The notes under the pieces were generated by a model, which saw only the letters and a list, made by a program, of their open reading frames with translations, ran no database searches and was not told the origin of the DNA. A stretch of DNA of 64,000 bases from Shinella sumterensis (GTDB taxonomy: Bacteria; Pseudomonadota; Alphaproteobacteria; Rhizobiales; Rhizobiaceae), in the NCBI RefSeq assembly GCF_004514425.2, contig NZ_MYFN02000013.1, forward strand, positions 96,350-160,349, written 5' to 3'. Within the stretch, counting starts at the first letter, position 1; each line of letters begins with the position of its first letter. Of this stretch, positions 20,831-33,139 are shown one piece after another. The translations under genes were made by a program, and so were the position numbers.

Positions 20831-22498
20831 ATGGCACAAGAAGACGAACTGGTGTTCCTGCCGCTTGGCGGCGTCGGCGAAATCGGCATGAACCTGGCGC
20901 TCTACGGCTACGGCCCGAAGGCCAACCGCCAGTGGATCATGGTCGATTGCGGCGTCACCTTCCCGGGACCGGATTTGCCGGGCGTCGATCTCGTCCTGCC
21001 CGATATCCGCTTCCTGGCCAAGGAACGCGACCGGCTGAAGGGCATCATCATCACCCACGCGCACGAAGATCATTACGGCGCGCTGAACGACCTGTGGCCC
21101 GGCCTCAACGTGCCGGTCTATGCATCGCCTTTCACGGCCGGCATGCTGGAGGCCAAGCGCGACTACGAGCGCAGCCGCGTCGAAATTCCCGTCACGATCT
21201 TCAAGCAGGGCGACCGCATCCATGTCGGGCCCTTCGAAATCGAGGCGATCGGTGTCAACCACTCGATCCCCGAGCCCATGTCGCTGGCGATCAAGACGCC
21301 GCTCGGCACGGTCGTCCATACCGGCGACTGGAAGATCGACCTTGAGCCGTCGCTTGGTCCGCTGACGGACGAGACGCGCTTCCGCAAGCTCGGCGACGAG
21401 GGCGTTCTGGCGCTGATCTGCGACAGCACAAACGCCCTGCGCGACGGCGTTTCGCCGTCCGAGCGCGAGGTGTCGGAAAGCCTCACCAAGATCATCGAGG
21501 CATCCGAGGGCCGGGTCGGCATCACCACCTTCTCGTCGAATGTCGGGCGCATCCGCTCGATTGCGCGCGCCGCCGAGGCCGCCGGGCGCGAGGTGCTGCT
21601 GCTCGGCAGTTCCATGAAGCGCGTGACGGATGTGGCGCGCGACATCGGCCTGATGGAAGGCATCAAACCGTTCATTGCCGAGGACGAATTCGGCTACATT
21701 CCCCGCGACAAGGTCGTGGTGATCCTCACCGGCAGCCAGGGCGAGCCGCGTGCGGCGCTGGCCAAGATCGCCCGTGACGAGATGCGCAACGTCGCCTTCA
21801 CCGCCGGCGATACGATCATCTTCTCCTCGCGCGCCATTCCCGGCAATGAGAAGGCGATCAACGATATCAAGAACGGCCTGATCGAGCAGGGCATCCATAT
21901 CATCACCGATTCCGAGGCGCTGGTGCACGTGTCGGGCCACCCCCGTCGCCACGAGCTGCAGCAGATGTATGGCTGGGTGCGCCCGAAGATCGTCGTGCCC
22001 GTGCACGGCGAAGCCGCCCATCTGACGGCGCATGCTGAGCTTGCGGAACAGTCCGGCATCGGCAAGGTCCCGCGCGTGCGCAATGGCGACGTCCTGAAAC
22101 TTGCCCCCGGCGAGCCCGAAGTCGTCGACCACGCTCCGTTCGGCCGCATCTTCAAGGATGGCAACCTGATCGGCGATTTCGAGGAGATGGGGATCGGCGA
22201 GCGGCGCAAGCTGGCCTTCGTCGGTCACGTCGCCGTCAGCGTCCTGCTCGACAGCCGTTACGATTTCATGGGCGATCCCGAGGTCGAGCCCTTCGGCCTG
22301 CCGCAGTTCGACGACGAGGGCGAGGATATGGGCGATACGCTCTACGATGCCATCCTCGGCGCCGTCGAAAGCATTCCGCGGGCCCGCCGCAAGGATCTCG
22401 AAATGGTGCGCGAAGCGGTGCGCCGCGCGGTGCGGTCCACCGCAAACGAGATCTGGGGCAAGAAGCCCGTCGTGACGGTGTTCCTGACCAAGGTCTGA
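20831..22498 (+). CDS. rnj: Ribonuclease J
   Basis: A 555-aa metallo-beta-lactamase/beta-CASP ribonuclease that matures and degrades RNA with 5'-exo and endonuclease activity; many rhizobia use RNase J next to RNase E. The zinc motif THAHEDHYGAL near residue 75 and the later histidine motifs (HTGDWKID, SGHPRRHE, PVHGEAAH) are all present. AGGA at 20814-20817 is closer to an in-frame TTG at 20822 than to the ATG at 20831, so the start is uncertain by three codons. It begins just after birA. Confidence 0.95.
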   Translation: MAQEDELVFLPLGGVGEIGMNLALYGYGPKANRQWIMVDCGVTFPGPDLPGVDLVLPDIRFLAKERDRLKGIIITHAHEDHYGALNDLWPGLNVPVYASPFTAGMLEAKRDYERSRVEIPVTIFKQGDRIHVGPFEIEAIGVNHSIPEPMSLAIKTPLGTVVHTGDWKIDLEPSLGPLTDETRFRKLGDEGVLALICDSTNALRDGVSPSEREVSESLTKIIEASEGRVGITTFSSNVGRIRSIARAAEAAGREVLLLGSSMKRVTDVARDIGLMEGIKPFIAEDEFGYIPRDKVVVILTGSQGEPRAALAKIARDEMRNVAFTAGDTIIFSSRAIPGNEKAINDIKNGLIEQGIHIITDSEALVHVSGHPRRHELQQMYGWVRPKIVVPVHGEAAHLTAHAELAEQSGIGKVPRVRNGDVLKLAPGEPEVVDHAPFGRIFKDGNLIGDFEEMGIGERRKLAFVGHVAVSVLLDSRYDFMGDPEVEPFGLPQFDDEGEDMGDTLYDAILGAVESIPRARRKDLEMVREAVRRAVRSTANEIWGKKPVVTVFLTKV

Positions 22499-22573
22499 TT
22501 GCCGGGCTAGCTGTTCCGATGATGCCGGATGAGGGGGCAGGCCACGCAGGATGCTCTGAACGGAGGGGATAAC

Positions 22574-22978
22574 ATGCTCGGAAGGGTCAATCACATCGCC
22601 ATCGCCGTGCCGGATCTCGCCGCGGCCACGGCGATCTATCGTGATACTTTGGGCGCGAAAGTATCGCAGGCGCAGGCACTGCCGGAGCATGGCGTGACGG
22701 TGGTGTTCGTCGAACTGCCGAACACCAAGGTCGAACTGCTGGAGCCGCTGGGCGAGGCATCGCCGATTGCGGCCTTCCTCGAAAAGGCGCCATCGGGCGG
22801 CATGCACCATATCTGCTACGAGGTGGACGATATTTTCGCCGCGCGTGACAGGCTGGTCGCCGGTGGCGCGCGCGTGCTGGGCGACGGAAACCCCAGGACC
22901 GGCGCCCACGGCAAGCCGGTGCTTTTCCTGCACCCCAAGGATTTCCTCGGCACTCTGGTCGAGCTCGAACAGGTGTGA
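22574..22978 (+). CDS. mce: Methylmalonyl-CoA epimerase
   Basis: A 134-aa glyoxalase/VOC-fold enzyme that interconverts (S)- and (R)-methylmalonyl-CoA in propionate breakdown. NHIAIAVPDL at the N terminus, VELLEPLGE, and GMHHICYEVDDI supply the metal ligands His, Glu and His. GGAGGGG (22562-22568) is a strong ribosome site. It lies in the usual rhizobial position after RNase J; the mutase is not in the window. Confidence 0.93.
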   Translation: MLGRVNHIAIAVPDLAAATAIYRDTLGAKVSQAQALPEHGVTVVFVELPNTKVELLEPLGEASPIAAFLEKAPSGGMHHICYEVDDIFAARDRLVAGGARVLGDGNPRTGAHGKPVLFLHPKDFLGTLVELEQV

Positions 22979-23053
22979 CAGCGCGCCGCCCGTCTTCCAT
23001 TTGAACTTCGCGTTCGCCCGGCGTAAAAGGGCGCTGTCGCACGAGGGCCGCCC

Positions 23054-23323
23054 ATGCAATTCGTTTCCTACTTTGCCGTTTATTTCATCGTCTGGTGGAT
23101 GACGCTTTTCGCCGTCCTGCCGTTCGGACTGCGCACGCAGGCCGAGGCGAACGAGGTGGTGCCCGGCTCCGTGGAAAGCGCGCCGGCGCGCTTTCGCGGC
23201 GGTCGCGTGGTCCTGATGACCACCCTTGTCTCGGCGCTGATCTATGGCGGCTGGTATATCCTGTCCGTGCGCTTCGGCTACCGCATCGATTCCCTTCCGC
23301 AGCTCTATCCCGACTTCGAATAG
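23054..23323 (+). CDS. DUF1467 family membrane protein
   Basis: An 89-aa protein with two membrane helices (about residues 5-25 and 50-72). FIVWWMTLFAVLPFG and the charged segment TQAEANEVVPGSVESAPA are characteristic of the DUF1467 family, which sits between mce and proS in rhizobia. Function unknown. Confidence 0.85.
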   Translation: MQFVSYFAVYFIVWWMTLFAVLPFGLRTQAEANEVVPGSVESAPARFRGGRVVLMTTLVSALIYGGWYILSVRFGYRIDSLPQLYPDFE

Positions 23324-23596
23324 CCCTGCCGCATATGTTAACGGCCCGACAAGGGCCGAAGCATTCCATTCCTGTTCGGCGGATATCCAGGAAATCCGTT
23401 CCTTTGGCACGTCGCGCGCTTTGGCGTTATACGCATCCTGTAAATGGCGCGGGCAGGCGGAATTTCGAGGATCTGGAAATGAAGGCGCGGAGATGCGCCG
23501 GTGAGGCCGAGTGTCGCAGCGTAAGAGGGTGCGCGCCTATGTCCCGTGGACATCGCCGAAAAATTCTGACGTAAAGGAAGGCGTCGGCATGAAGTC

Positions 23597-23627
23597 AAAA
23601 AAAAAACAAGGCTTAAAGCCTTGTTTT
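23597..23627 (-). terminator. Strong intrinsic terminator
   Basis: CAAGGCT (23607-23613), loop TAA, AGCCTTG (23617-23623), extended by A-T pairs to an 11-bp stem, followed on the minus strand by ten T residues. On the plus strand only four T follow, so the terminator works best for a minus-strand transcript. Confidence 0.75.
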
Positions 23628-23810
23628 ACAGGTATCGCGTGATCTCTATCCGTTGTGCGGTGGCAGCGTCTGCGCGCGCCAAAGATCTGATCCTCCCAAG
23701 ACTTGACCGCGAATTTGGCTGGAATTTGCACTTCCTGCCTGTTTTGTGACCTGAAATTAGCCCAAAGCTTAGGCGTTGTCATCCGGTTTTTTTGCATTTT
23801 TGCTACAGTG
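23597..23810 (-). ncRNA. Candidate small RNA, divergent from proS
   Basis: A strong intrinsic terminator on the minus strand ends at 23597 with no gene reading into it: the nearest gene on the far side, proS, is on the plus strand. A minus-strand transcript must therefore begin between about 23630 and 24042. A TTGTCA (-35) on the minus strand near 23832-23827 suggests a start near 23810, giving about 210 nt, but its -10 is poor. The only minus-strand reading frame runs through the terminator, so I regard the transcript as non-coding. I do not recognise the RNA family. Confidence 0.4.
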
Positions 23811-23826
23811 GAATAAAATTTTTCCA

Positions 23827-23855
23827 TTGACAAGCCGCGCGCAATTTCCGTTATT
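23827..23855 (+). promoter_or_regulatory. Probable proS promoter
   Basis: TTGACA (23827-23832), a 17-base spacer and GTTATT (23850-23855). It would give a leader of about 180 nt before proS. An inverted repeat TGGAA-N8-TTCCA (23809-23826) abuts the -35 and could be a regulator site. Confidence 0.45.
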
Positions 23856-24042
23856 GATCGCCCCTTTTTTTGCCACATTCCTCCGAGCCGCCAAGAGCGG
23901 TGGACAGTGCTTCGCGCCGTCGCGCCCATGAGGCCTGCCGGGTTTCCTTCCTTTCGCGAAGCGTTTATGAACGCGTGAAAATCAACGTCATTTTGCCCGA
24001 TTCCCCCCATAGGGCGGTTCGGTCAGTTCGGAACCCTTCCTT

Positions 24043-25371
24043 ATGCGTCTTTCCCGCTTCTTCCTGCCCATCCTCAAGGAAAATCCCAAGGAGGCTGAAA
24101 TCGTCTCCCACCGGCTCATGCTGCGTGCGGGTATGATCAAGCAGCAGTCCCAGGGCATCTACACCTGGCTGCCGCTCGGCAAGCGCGTGCTGGACAAGGT
24201 GAACGCGATCATCCGCGAGGAGCAGAACCGTGCCGGCGCCGTCGAGCTTCTGATGCCGACGCTGCAGTCTGCCGAGCTCTGGCAGGAAAGCGGCCGTTAC
24301 GACGCCTATGGCAAGGAAATGCTGCGCATCAAGGACCGCCAGGAGCGCCCGATGCTCTACGGCCCGACCAACGAGGAGATGATCACGGACGTCTTCCGCT
24401 CGTTCGTGAAGTCCTACAAGGACCTGCCGCTCAATCTCTACCATATCCAGCTGAAGTTCCGCGACGAGATCCGCCCGCGTTTCGGCACCATGCGCTCGCG
24501 CGAATTCCTGATGAAGGACGCCTATTCCTTCGACCTGAACCGCGAAGGCGCGGTCCACGCCTATAACCGCATGTTCGCCGCCTATCTGCGCACCTTCACG
24601 CGCATGGGCCTGCGCGCCATTCCGATGCGTGCCGATACGGGCCCGATCGGCGGCGACCTCAGCCACGAATTCATCATCCTGGCCGATACGGGCGAGTCGG
24701 AAGTGTTCTGCCACAAGGACTTCCTGAACCTCGACATTCCCTCGGAAGACACCAACTTCGAGGATGCCGCGGAACTGAAGGCGATCTTCGACAAGTGGAC
24801 GTCGCGTTATGCGGCCACGTCCGAAATGCATGACGCCGCGGCCTTCGATGCGATCCCGGAGGGCGAGCGCCTGTCCGCCCGCGGCATCGAGGTCGGCCAC
24901 ATCTTCTATTTCGGCACCAAGTATTCCGAAACGATGGGCGCCAAGGTCCAGGGCCCCGACGGCAAGGAACATGCCGTGCATATGGGTTCCTACGGCATCG
25001 GCCCGACGCGCCTTGTGCCGGCGATCATCGAAGCTTCGCATGACGAGAACGGCATCATCTGGCCCAAGGCCATCGCGCCCTTCGAGGCCATCGTCATCAA
25101 CATGAAGTCGGGCGATGCCGCCTGCGACGCCGCCTGCGAGACGATCTACAACGCGCTCCTGAAGGCCGGCATCGACGTTCTCTACGACGACAAGGACGAG
25201 CGTGCGGGTGCGAAATTCGCGACCGCCGACCTGATCGGCGCACCGGTCCAGATCATTGCCGGTCCGCGTGGCATCGCCAATGGCGAGGTCGAGATCAAGG
25301 ATCGCAAGACCGGCGAACGCGAGACGCTGACCATCGAGGCGGCGATCAACCGCCTGACTTCAGGGAATTGA
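24043..25371 (+). CDS. proS: Prolyl-tRNA synthetase (short alphaproteobacterial type)
   Basis: Charges tRNA-Pro in the cytosol. Class II motifs are visible: motif 2 [21 protein letters not shown] and motif 3 [15 protein letters not shown]. At 442 aa it lacks the editing domain of about 180 residues that is inserted between motifs 2 and 3 in the Escherichia coli enzyme; in this group editing of Ala-tRNA-Pro is left to a free-standing YbaK-type protein. The C-terminal anticodon-binding domain is complete. Confidence 0.96.
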   Translation: MRLSRFFLPILKENPKEAEIVSHRLMLRAGMIKQQSQGIYTWLPLGKRVLDKVNAIIREEQNRAGAVELLMPTLQSAELWQESGRYDAYGKEMLRIKDRQERPMLYGPTNEEMITDVFRSFVKSYKDLPLNLYHIQLKFRDEIRPRFGTMRSREFLMKDAYSFDLNREGAVHAYNRMFAAYLRTFTRMGLRAIPMRADTGPIGGDLSHEFIILADTGESEVFCHKDFLNLDIPSEDTNFEDAAELKAIFDKWTSRYAATSEMHDAAAFDAIPEGERLSARGIEVGHIFYFGTKYSETMGAKVQGPDGKEHAVHMGSYGIGPTRLVPAIIEASHDENGIIWPKAIAPFEAIVINMKSGDAACDAACETIYNALLKAGIDVLYDDKDERAGAKFATADLIGAPVQIIAGPRGIANGEVEIKDRKTGERETLTIEAAINRLTSGN

Positions 25372-25405
25372 TACGGGCAGAGCAGGAACAGAGAATGCGG
25401 AAATC

Positions 25406-25523
25406 GCCCCCTCATCCGGCCCTTTGGGCCACCTTCTCCCCGGCGGGGAGAAGGAAAGAGGAGGTGGCGACATTGTCCTTCTCCCCCACGGGGAGAAGGT
25501 GCCGGCAGGCGGATGAGGGGGGC
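25406..25523. repeat. Rhizobial palindromic intergenic repeat element
   Basis: Terminal inverted repeats CCCCCTCATCCG (from 25407) and CGGATGAGGGGG (to 25521) enclose two hairpins built from CTTCTCCCCG/CGGGGAGAAGG-type arms. This composition is that of the common RIME-like repeats in Rhizobiaceae genomes. It fills the gap between proS and lolC. Confidence 0.75.
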
Positions 25524-25557
25524 ATGCGGCATGCTCCCGGTGTAACAGGGAGACAGC

Positions 25558-26856
25558 ATGGCTGACGCAGCGAGCGGGGCGACAGAGGCCCAGGCCGTCA
25601 AGAAGAGCCGCCCGTTCTCCGCTTTCGAGCGGATGGTCGCCTGGCGCTACCTGCGCTCCCGGCGCAAGGAAGCCTTCATCTCGGTCATTGCCGGCTTTTC
25701 CTTTATCGGCATCATGCTGGGCGTGGCGACGCTCATCATCGTCATGGCGGTCATGAACGGTTTCCGTACGGAGCTGATCTCCCGCATCCTCGGCATCAAC
25801 GGCCATATGATCGTTCAGCCCATCGATACGCCGCTGACCAACTACGGCCAGCTGGCCGAGCGGCTTTCGAAAGTGGCCGGCGTCACCATGGCGATCCCGC
25901 TCGTCGAGGGCCAGACGCTGGCCTCGGGCACGGCGGGGGCGGGCACCGGCGCGCTGGTGCGCGGCGTGCGTCCCGAAGATCTCGCCAAGATGAAGGCCGT
26001 CTCCGATCACATCAAGGAAGGCGATCTCGTCGGCTTCGCCACGGGCGGCGTGGCGATCGGCGCGCGCATGGCCGAGCAGCTCGGTCTCAGCGCGGGCGGG
26101 CAGATCACGCTCGTCGCGCCGGACGGCGACGTGACGCCGCTCGGCGTCAACCCACGCGTGAAGACCTATACGGTTTCGGCGATCTTCGAGATCGGCATGT
26201 CGGAATACGATGCGTCGATCATCTACATGCCACTCGAGGAAGCGCAGCTCTATTTCAATGCCGAAGGCATCGTGCAGTCGATCGAGTTGTTCGTGTCCAA
26301 CCCGGATGCGGTCGATGAACTTCGCCAGCCGCTGGAGGCGGCAGCGGAGCGGCAGATCTTCATCACCGACTGGCGCCAGCGCAACAAGACGTTCTTCTCC
26401 GCACTCGAGGTCGAGCGCAACGTCATGTTCATGATCCTGACGCTGATCGTGCTGGTCGCGGCGCTCAACATCATTTCCGGCCTGATCATGCTGGTGAAGG
26501 ACAAGGGCAGCGACATCGCGATCCTGCGCACCATGGGGGCGACGTCGGGCGCCATCATGCGCATCTTCTTCATGACGGGCGCGGCCATCGGTACGGTCGG
26601 CACGTTCGCCGGCGTGCTGCTCGGCGTCGTCGTCTGCCTCAACGTCGAATCCATCCGCCAGTTCTTCTCCTGGATATCGGGCACGACGCTGTTCAACCCG
26701 GAACTCTACTTCCTGAGCCAGCTGCCTGCCGACATGAATGCCGGCGAGACGGTATCGGTGGTCGTCATGGCGCTGGCGCTGTCGTTCCTCGCGACGATCT
26801 TCCCCGCCTGGCGCGCCTCCAAGCTCGATCCCGTCCAGGCCCTTCGGTACGAATAG
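25558..26856 (+). CDS. lolC: Lipoprotein-releasing ABC transporter permease LolC/LolE family
   Basis: A 432-aa inner-membrane protein that extracts lipoproteins from the membrane and passes them to LolA. One N-terminal helix (about 40-62), a large periplasmic domain, and three C-terminal helices with the FtsX-like segment [16 protein letters not shown]. Only one permease gene accompanies lolD, so it probably works as a homodimer (LolF-like). AGGGAG precedes the ATG at 25558. Confidence 0.92.
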   Translation: MADAASGATEAQAVKKSRPFSAFERMVAWRYLRSRRKEAFISVIAGFSFIGIMLGVATLIIVMAVMNGFRTELISRILGINGHMIVQPIDTPLTNYGQLAERLSKVAGVTMAIPLVEGQTLASGTAGAGTGALVRGVRPEDLAKMKAVSDHIKEGDLVGFATGGVAIGARMAEQLGLSAGGQITLVAPDGDVTPLGVNPRVKTYTVSAIFEIGMSEYDASIIYMPLEEAQLYFNAEGIVQSIELFVSNPDAVDELRQPLEAAAERQIFITDWRQRNKTFFSALEVERNVMFMILTLIVLVAALNIISGLIMLVKDKGSDIAILRTMGATSGAIMRIFFMTGAAIGTVGTFAGVLLGVVVCLNVESIRQFFSWISGTTLFNPELYFLSQLPADMNAGETVSVVVMALALSFLATIFPAWRASKLDPVQALRYE

Positions 26857-26867
26857 GAACAGAACGC

Positions 26868-27554
26868 ATGACTGCGCGCGTCGCTTTGGAACTGAAGGGC
26901 ATCGAACGGCACTATGGCCAGGGCGAAACCACGCTGTCGATCCTGCGCGGCGCCGATTTCACGCTGCGGAGCGGCGAGACGGTCGCGCTCGTCGCCCCGT
27001 CCGGCACCGGAAAATCGACTCTGCTGCATATCGCGGGCCTGCTGGAAAAGCCCGATGCCGGCGAGGTCCTCGTCAACGGCCATTCCTGCGCGACCCTCGG
27101 TGATGACGAGCGCACGGCCATCCGTCGCGGCGAGATCGGCTTCGTCTACCAGTTCCACCACCTGCTGCCGGAATTTACGGCACTCGAAAACATCATGATG
27201 CCGCAGCTCATTTCCGGCCTCACCAAGGCGGAAGCGCGCGAGCGCGCAGCGCAGTTGCTCGATTACATGCGCATCGGCCACCGTGCCGACCATCGGCCCT
27301 CGGAGCTTTCCGGCGGCGAGCAGCAGCGCGTGGCGATTGCCCGCGCCGTGGCCAATGCGCCGCTTCTGCTTCTGGCCGACGAGCCCACCGGCAATCTCGA
27401 CCCGGAAACCGCCGGCTACGTCTTCGAGGCGCTGGAGGCGCTTGCCCGCCAGTCCGGGCTTGCTGCGATGATCGCCACGCACAACCATGAGCTAGCGGGC
27501 CTGATGGACCGCCGCGTGACGATCGAAGACGGCCTCGTGCGCGAACTCGCCTGA
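26868..27554 (+). CDS. lolD: Lipoprotein-releasing ABC transporter ATPase LolD
   Basis: A 228-aa ABC ATPase. Walker [10 protein letters not shown] (about 44-52), signature [14 protein letters not shown] (about 146-159), Walker [14 protein letters not shown], and the H-loop ATHNHE are all present. Eleven bases follow lolC; the two form one transporter. Confidence 0.94.
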   Translation: MTARVALELKGIERHYGQGETTLSILRGADFTLRSGETVALVAPSGTGKSTLLHIAGLLEKPDAGEVLVNGHSCATLGDDERTAIRRGEIGFVYQFHHLLPEFTALENIMMPQLISGLTKAEARERAAQLLDYMRIGHRADHRPSELSGGEQQRVAIARAVANAPLLLLADEPTGNLDPETAGYVFEALEALARQSGLAAMIATHNHELAGLMDRRVTIEDGLVRELA

Positions 27555-27588
27555 GGCCGCACCCGGCGTGCGGTGACGCGCGTCAGGA

Positions 27589-28167
27589 TCAGTTGTCGAG
27601 GCCGCAGATCGAGCGGCCGATATCGTCCTTCCAATCCTTCAGGAGAACGAACTGCGCCTGGCCGGCCACCGGCCGGCCGCTGCTCTTTCCCTTGCCGGTC
27701 AGGACGTTCAGGTCGCATTCCTGCCCGCCGTCGGGGTTCAGCGTGTCGTAGGACGTGAAGGTGTAGCCCGCCACGATGAAATCGAAGTTGCGATAGGCGA
27801 TGGTGAGCGACTGGCGCCAACGGTCGCGGCCGACGGCTTCGTTCTTCGTCGACAGCGTGAAGGAGCCGTTGGCAAGTGCGGCAAGCTCGGGCTCCTGGCC
27901 GAACAGGGTGAGGCTGCCCCAGACGGCGTTGGGCAGCGACAGGGCGACTGTCAGCCGACTTTCGTTCGGTTTGGCCAGATAGACATAGAGCCCGTTGTCG
28001 TCGCCGTCGTTTTCCGGGGTCGCGATGACGGCGAGATCCGCGGTTCCGTCCTTGTTCCAGTCGCCACTCGCCATGGCGATGATGCGTTCTGCCGGAAAGT
28101 CGGCGGCGATCGCGCCGGCGGGCAGAACGGTCGTGGAAAACAGCAGGGCGGCGGCAAACGACTTCAT
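27589..28167 (-). CDS. Secreted protein with FG-GAP/VCBS-like calcium motif, 192 aa
   Basis: A signal peptide (about residues 1-22, ending AIAADF) leads a periplasmic protein. SGDWNKDGTADLAVI near residue 34 is the D-x-[DN]-x-D-G-x-x-D calcium loop seen in FG-GAP/VCBS repeats; only one copy is clear. Two cysteines near the end (ECDL, ICGLDN) may pair. GGAGA sits before the start. It lies divergent from the LexA-controlled gene at 28297. Function not recognised. Confidence 0.75.
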   Translation of the reverse strand: MKSFAAALLFSTTVLPAGAIAADFPAERIIAMASGDWNKDGTADLAVIATPENDGDDNGLYVYLAKPNESRLTVALSLPNAVWGSLTLFGQEPELAALANGSFTLSTKNEAVGRDRWRQSLTIAYRNFDFIVAGYTFTSYDTLNPDGGQECDLNVLTGKGKSSGRPVAGQAQFVLLKDWKDDIGRSICGLDN

Positions 28168-28239
28168 CTCAATTCTCCGTTGATCGACCAGACCGTATTG
28201 CGCTTGGCGGCGGCGGTCCAGAGGGGCTGTGGAAAACTG

Positions 28240-28268
28240 TTGACATGAGAACAAGAGTGGAACAAAAT
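28240..28268 (+). promoter_or_regulatory. SOS promoter with LexA box
   Basis: TTGACA (28240-28245), 17-base spacer, CAAAAT (28263-28268). Within it, GAAC (28249-28252), seven bases, GAAC (28260-28263): the direct repeat GAAC-N7-GAAC recognised by LexA in alphaproteobacteria. The box covers the spacer and the first base of the -10, the ideal place for repression. Confidence 0.75.
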
Positions 28269-28296
28269 AAAAACATAAAAGGAAAGGGAGACACCA

Positions 28297-28383
28297 ATGA
28301 CCGACTTTCTTCGCGATCTCGCAGCCTTCACCACCATGGCAATGTTCGTCGCCAGCTTCTCCGTCATTCTCTTCGGCATCTGA
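28297..28383 (+). CDS. 28-aa hydrophobic membrane peptide under SOS control
   Basis: A short frame beginning MTDFLRDLAAFTTMAMFVAS and ending SVILFGI: a charged start of seven residues and then one membrane helix to the C terminus. GGGAG (28286-28290) is a strong ribosome site at six bases from the ATG, and the SOS promoter with LexA box lies 29 bases upstream. Caulobacter SidA, a 29-aa LexA-controlled inner-membrane inhibitor of cell division, is a precedent for size, placement and regulation; I see no clear sequence link and the function here is inference. dnaE follows after 128 bases. Confidence 0.7.
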   Translation: MTDFLRDLAAFTTMAMFVASFSVILFGI

Positions 28384-28511
28384 CATTTTCGCCGCATCCG
28401 TCAACGGAATGCGCCTTGCCGCGTGGATATCGGGTGCAAGGGCAAGAACCGTCTGGACGAGGCGGGTGCGAATCCGCTTAAGCTTCCTGCCTGATTGAAA
28501 GGACGAAGCAG

Positions 28512-32006
<3,495 letters not shown>

Positions 32007-32124
32007 GCGGTCGCGTTGCGCTGCCGCCCGGGCCGTCCGAAAAGACGGTTTGCGATCTTGATCTTCAGGGCGTCGTTTGCCAATTCCTGACCTGTAACCA
32101 TCAACAGGGAACCGGAGGAAACGG

Positions 32125-33075
32125 ATGCGATTGCGCGCTGCCCTTGTGTATTGCCTCTTCGCCGTCCTCAGCCTTCCGTCTATTGCCATGGCAGAACGCG
32201 AGACGATCACCATCGAAAAGCAGGCCGCACCGGCCGACGATGAGCAGCTTCGCCAGCGGGTCGCGCTGATGCGCAGCCGCGTCGACGACGAGAACGTGCA
32301 GTTCAGCGGCACCGACGCGGTGGATGAGCTGAAGGTCTTGCGCAGCTATGTCGGCAAGCGGCAGGATTTGATCGACGAACGCCGCGACATCCTGTCGATG
32401 ATCGGTCTCGTCACGAGCCGCTCTTCTGTCGTTCCGTTTGAAGACGGGATAGATGCCCTGGCGGAGCTCATGACACTGGCGGACAGCGACAGCCGCCCGC
32501 TCGGGCGCCAGCTTCAAGACCGCTATCTCTATGCCGAAATGCTCGGTGGTTACGCGAAGATCCCCGGCAACAGCGCCAGCCACGCGCTGTCCGCCGAGCA
32601 ATATGGCAAGGCGGCACTGATCGCCGACCGTTACGACGGCTACAGCGACGACCAGCGTGCCGGTGTGCGCCAGAAGCAGGCCTATCAGCTGCACGAGGCG
32701 AAGCTCTACGAGCAGGCCTACACGCTAAATCTCGATGTGCTCGCCCGCGGCGAGAAGATATTTGGCAAAAGTCACCCCAACCTGACGACCGTGCTGACCA
32801 ATCTGGCGCAGAACCTGCACGCGATGGGCCGAAAGCAGGAGGCCGAGCCGTATCTGGAACGTGTGCTGGCGATCGCCGAGGCGGATAACGACCTCGATAC
32901 CGTGCAGGACCTGCTGTTCCAGCGCGGCGTGCTTGCCTACGAGCTGGGGCGGAAGGAGGACGCCAAGGCCTTCATGCTGACCCGGATCGAGCGTCTGCGC
33001 GCGGCCGGCGACGAAGGCCAGCTGGCGACGGCGCAGGAGGATTACGACGAGCTGCTGCGCCGCCTTGGCGAGTGA
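32125..33075 (+). CDS. Secreted tetratricopeptide-repeat protein, 316 aa
   Basis: Signal peptide at residues 1-23 (cut after AMA), then at least three TPR-like helix pairs between about residues 180 and 300, for example KSHPNLTTVLTNLAQNLHAMGRKQEAEPYLERVL and the repeats around it. Probably a periplasmic scaffold; no enzyme motif. GGAGG provides a good ribosome site. It ends at a shared terminator against the convergent L,D-transpeptidase. Confidence 0.75.
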   Translation: MRLRAALVYCLFAVLSLPSIAMAERETITIEKQAAPADDEQLRQRVALMRSRVDDENVQFSGTDAVDELKVLRSYVGKRQDLIDERRDILSMIGLVTSRSSVVPFEDGIDALAELMTLADSDSRPLGRQLQDRYLYAEMLGGYAKIPGNSASHALSAEQYGKAALIADRYDGYSDDQRAGVRQKQAYQLHEAKLYEQAYTLNLDVLARGEKIFGKSHPNLTTVLTNLAQNLHAMGRKQEAEPYLERVLAIAEADNDLDTVQDLLFQRGVLAYELGRKEDAKAFMLTRIERLRAAGDEGQLATAQEDYDELLRRLGE

Positions 33076-33088
33076 ACACGCAAAGCAA

Positions 33089-33118
33089 AAGGCCATCCGC
33101 CGGATGCCGGGTGGCCTT
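33089..33118. terminator. Bidirectional terminator between convergent genes
   Basis: AAGGCCATCC (33089-33098) pairs with GGGTGGCCTT (33109-33118), ten pairs with one G-U, loop GCCGGATGCC. On the minus strand TTTTGCTTT follows, serving the L,D-transpeptidase gene. Confidence 0.7.
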
Positions 33119-33139
33119 AGTTGACATCGTCGCGGAGGG

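Larger units (their letters stand above)
23324..24042. other. 719-bp spacer before proS: hairpins, minus-strand terminator, proS promoter
   Basis: No credible protein gene is seen. From left to right it holds a 6-bp hairpin (CGGCCC-GACAA-GGGCCG, 23342-23358), a strong minus-strand terminator (23597-23627), a stretch of lower GC than the neighbours (about 23600-23880), an operator-like TGGAA-N8-TTCCA (23809-23826), and a promoter for proS (23827-23855). See separate entries. Confidence 0.6.

Noticed and set aside
19988..23410. A 1140-codon minus-strand open frame over birA, RNase J and mce
   Set aside because: It crosses three well-supported plus-strand genes and has shadow composition with many His, Arg and Asp residues.
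23537..24010. A 157-codon minus-strand frame in the spacer before proS
   Set aside because: It reads through the strong terminator at 23597-23627, has atypical codon use and no recognisable domain; a non-coding RNA explains the terminator better.
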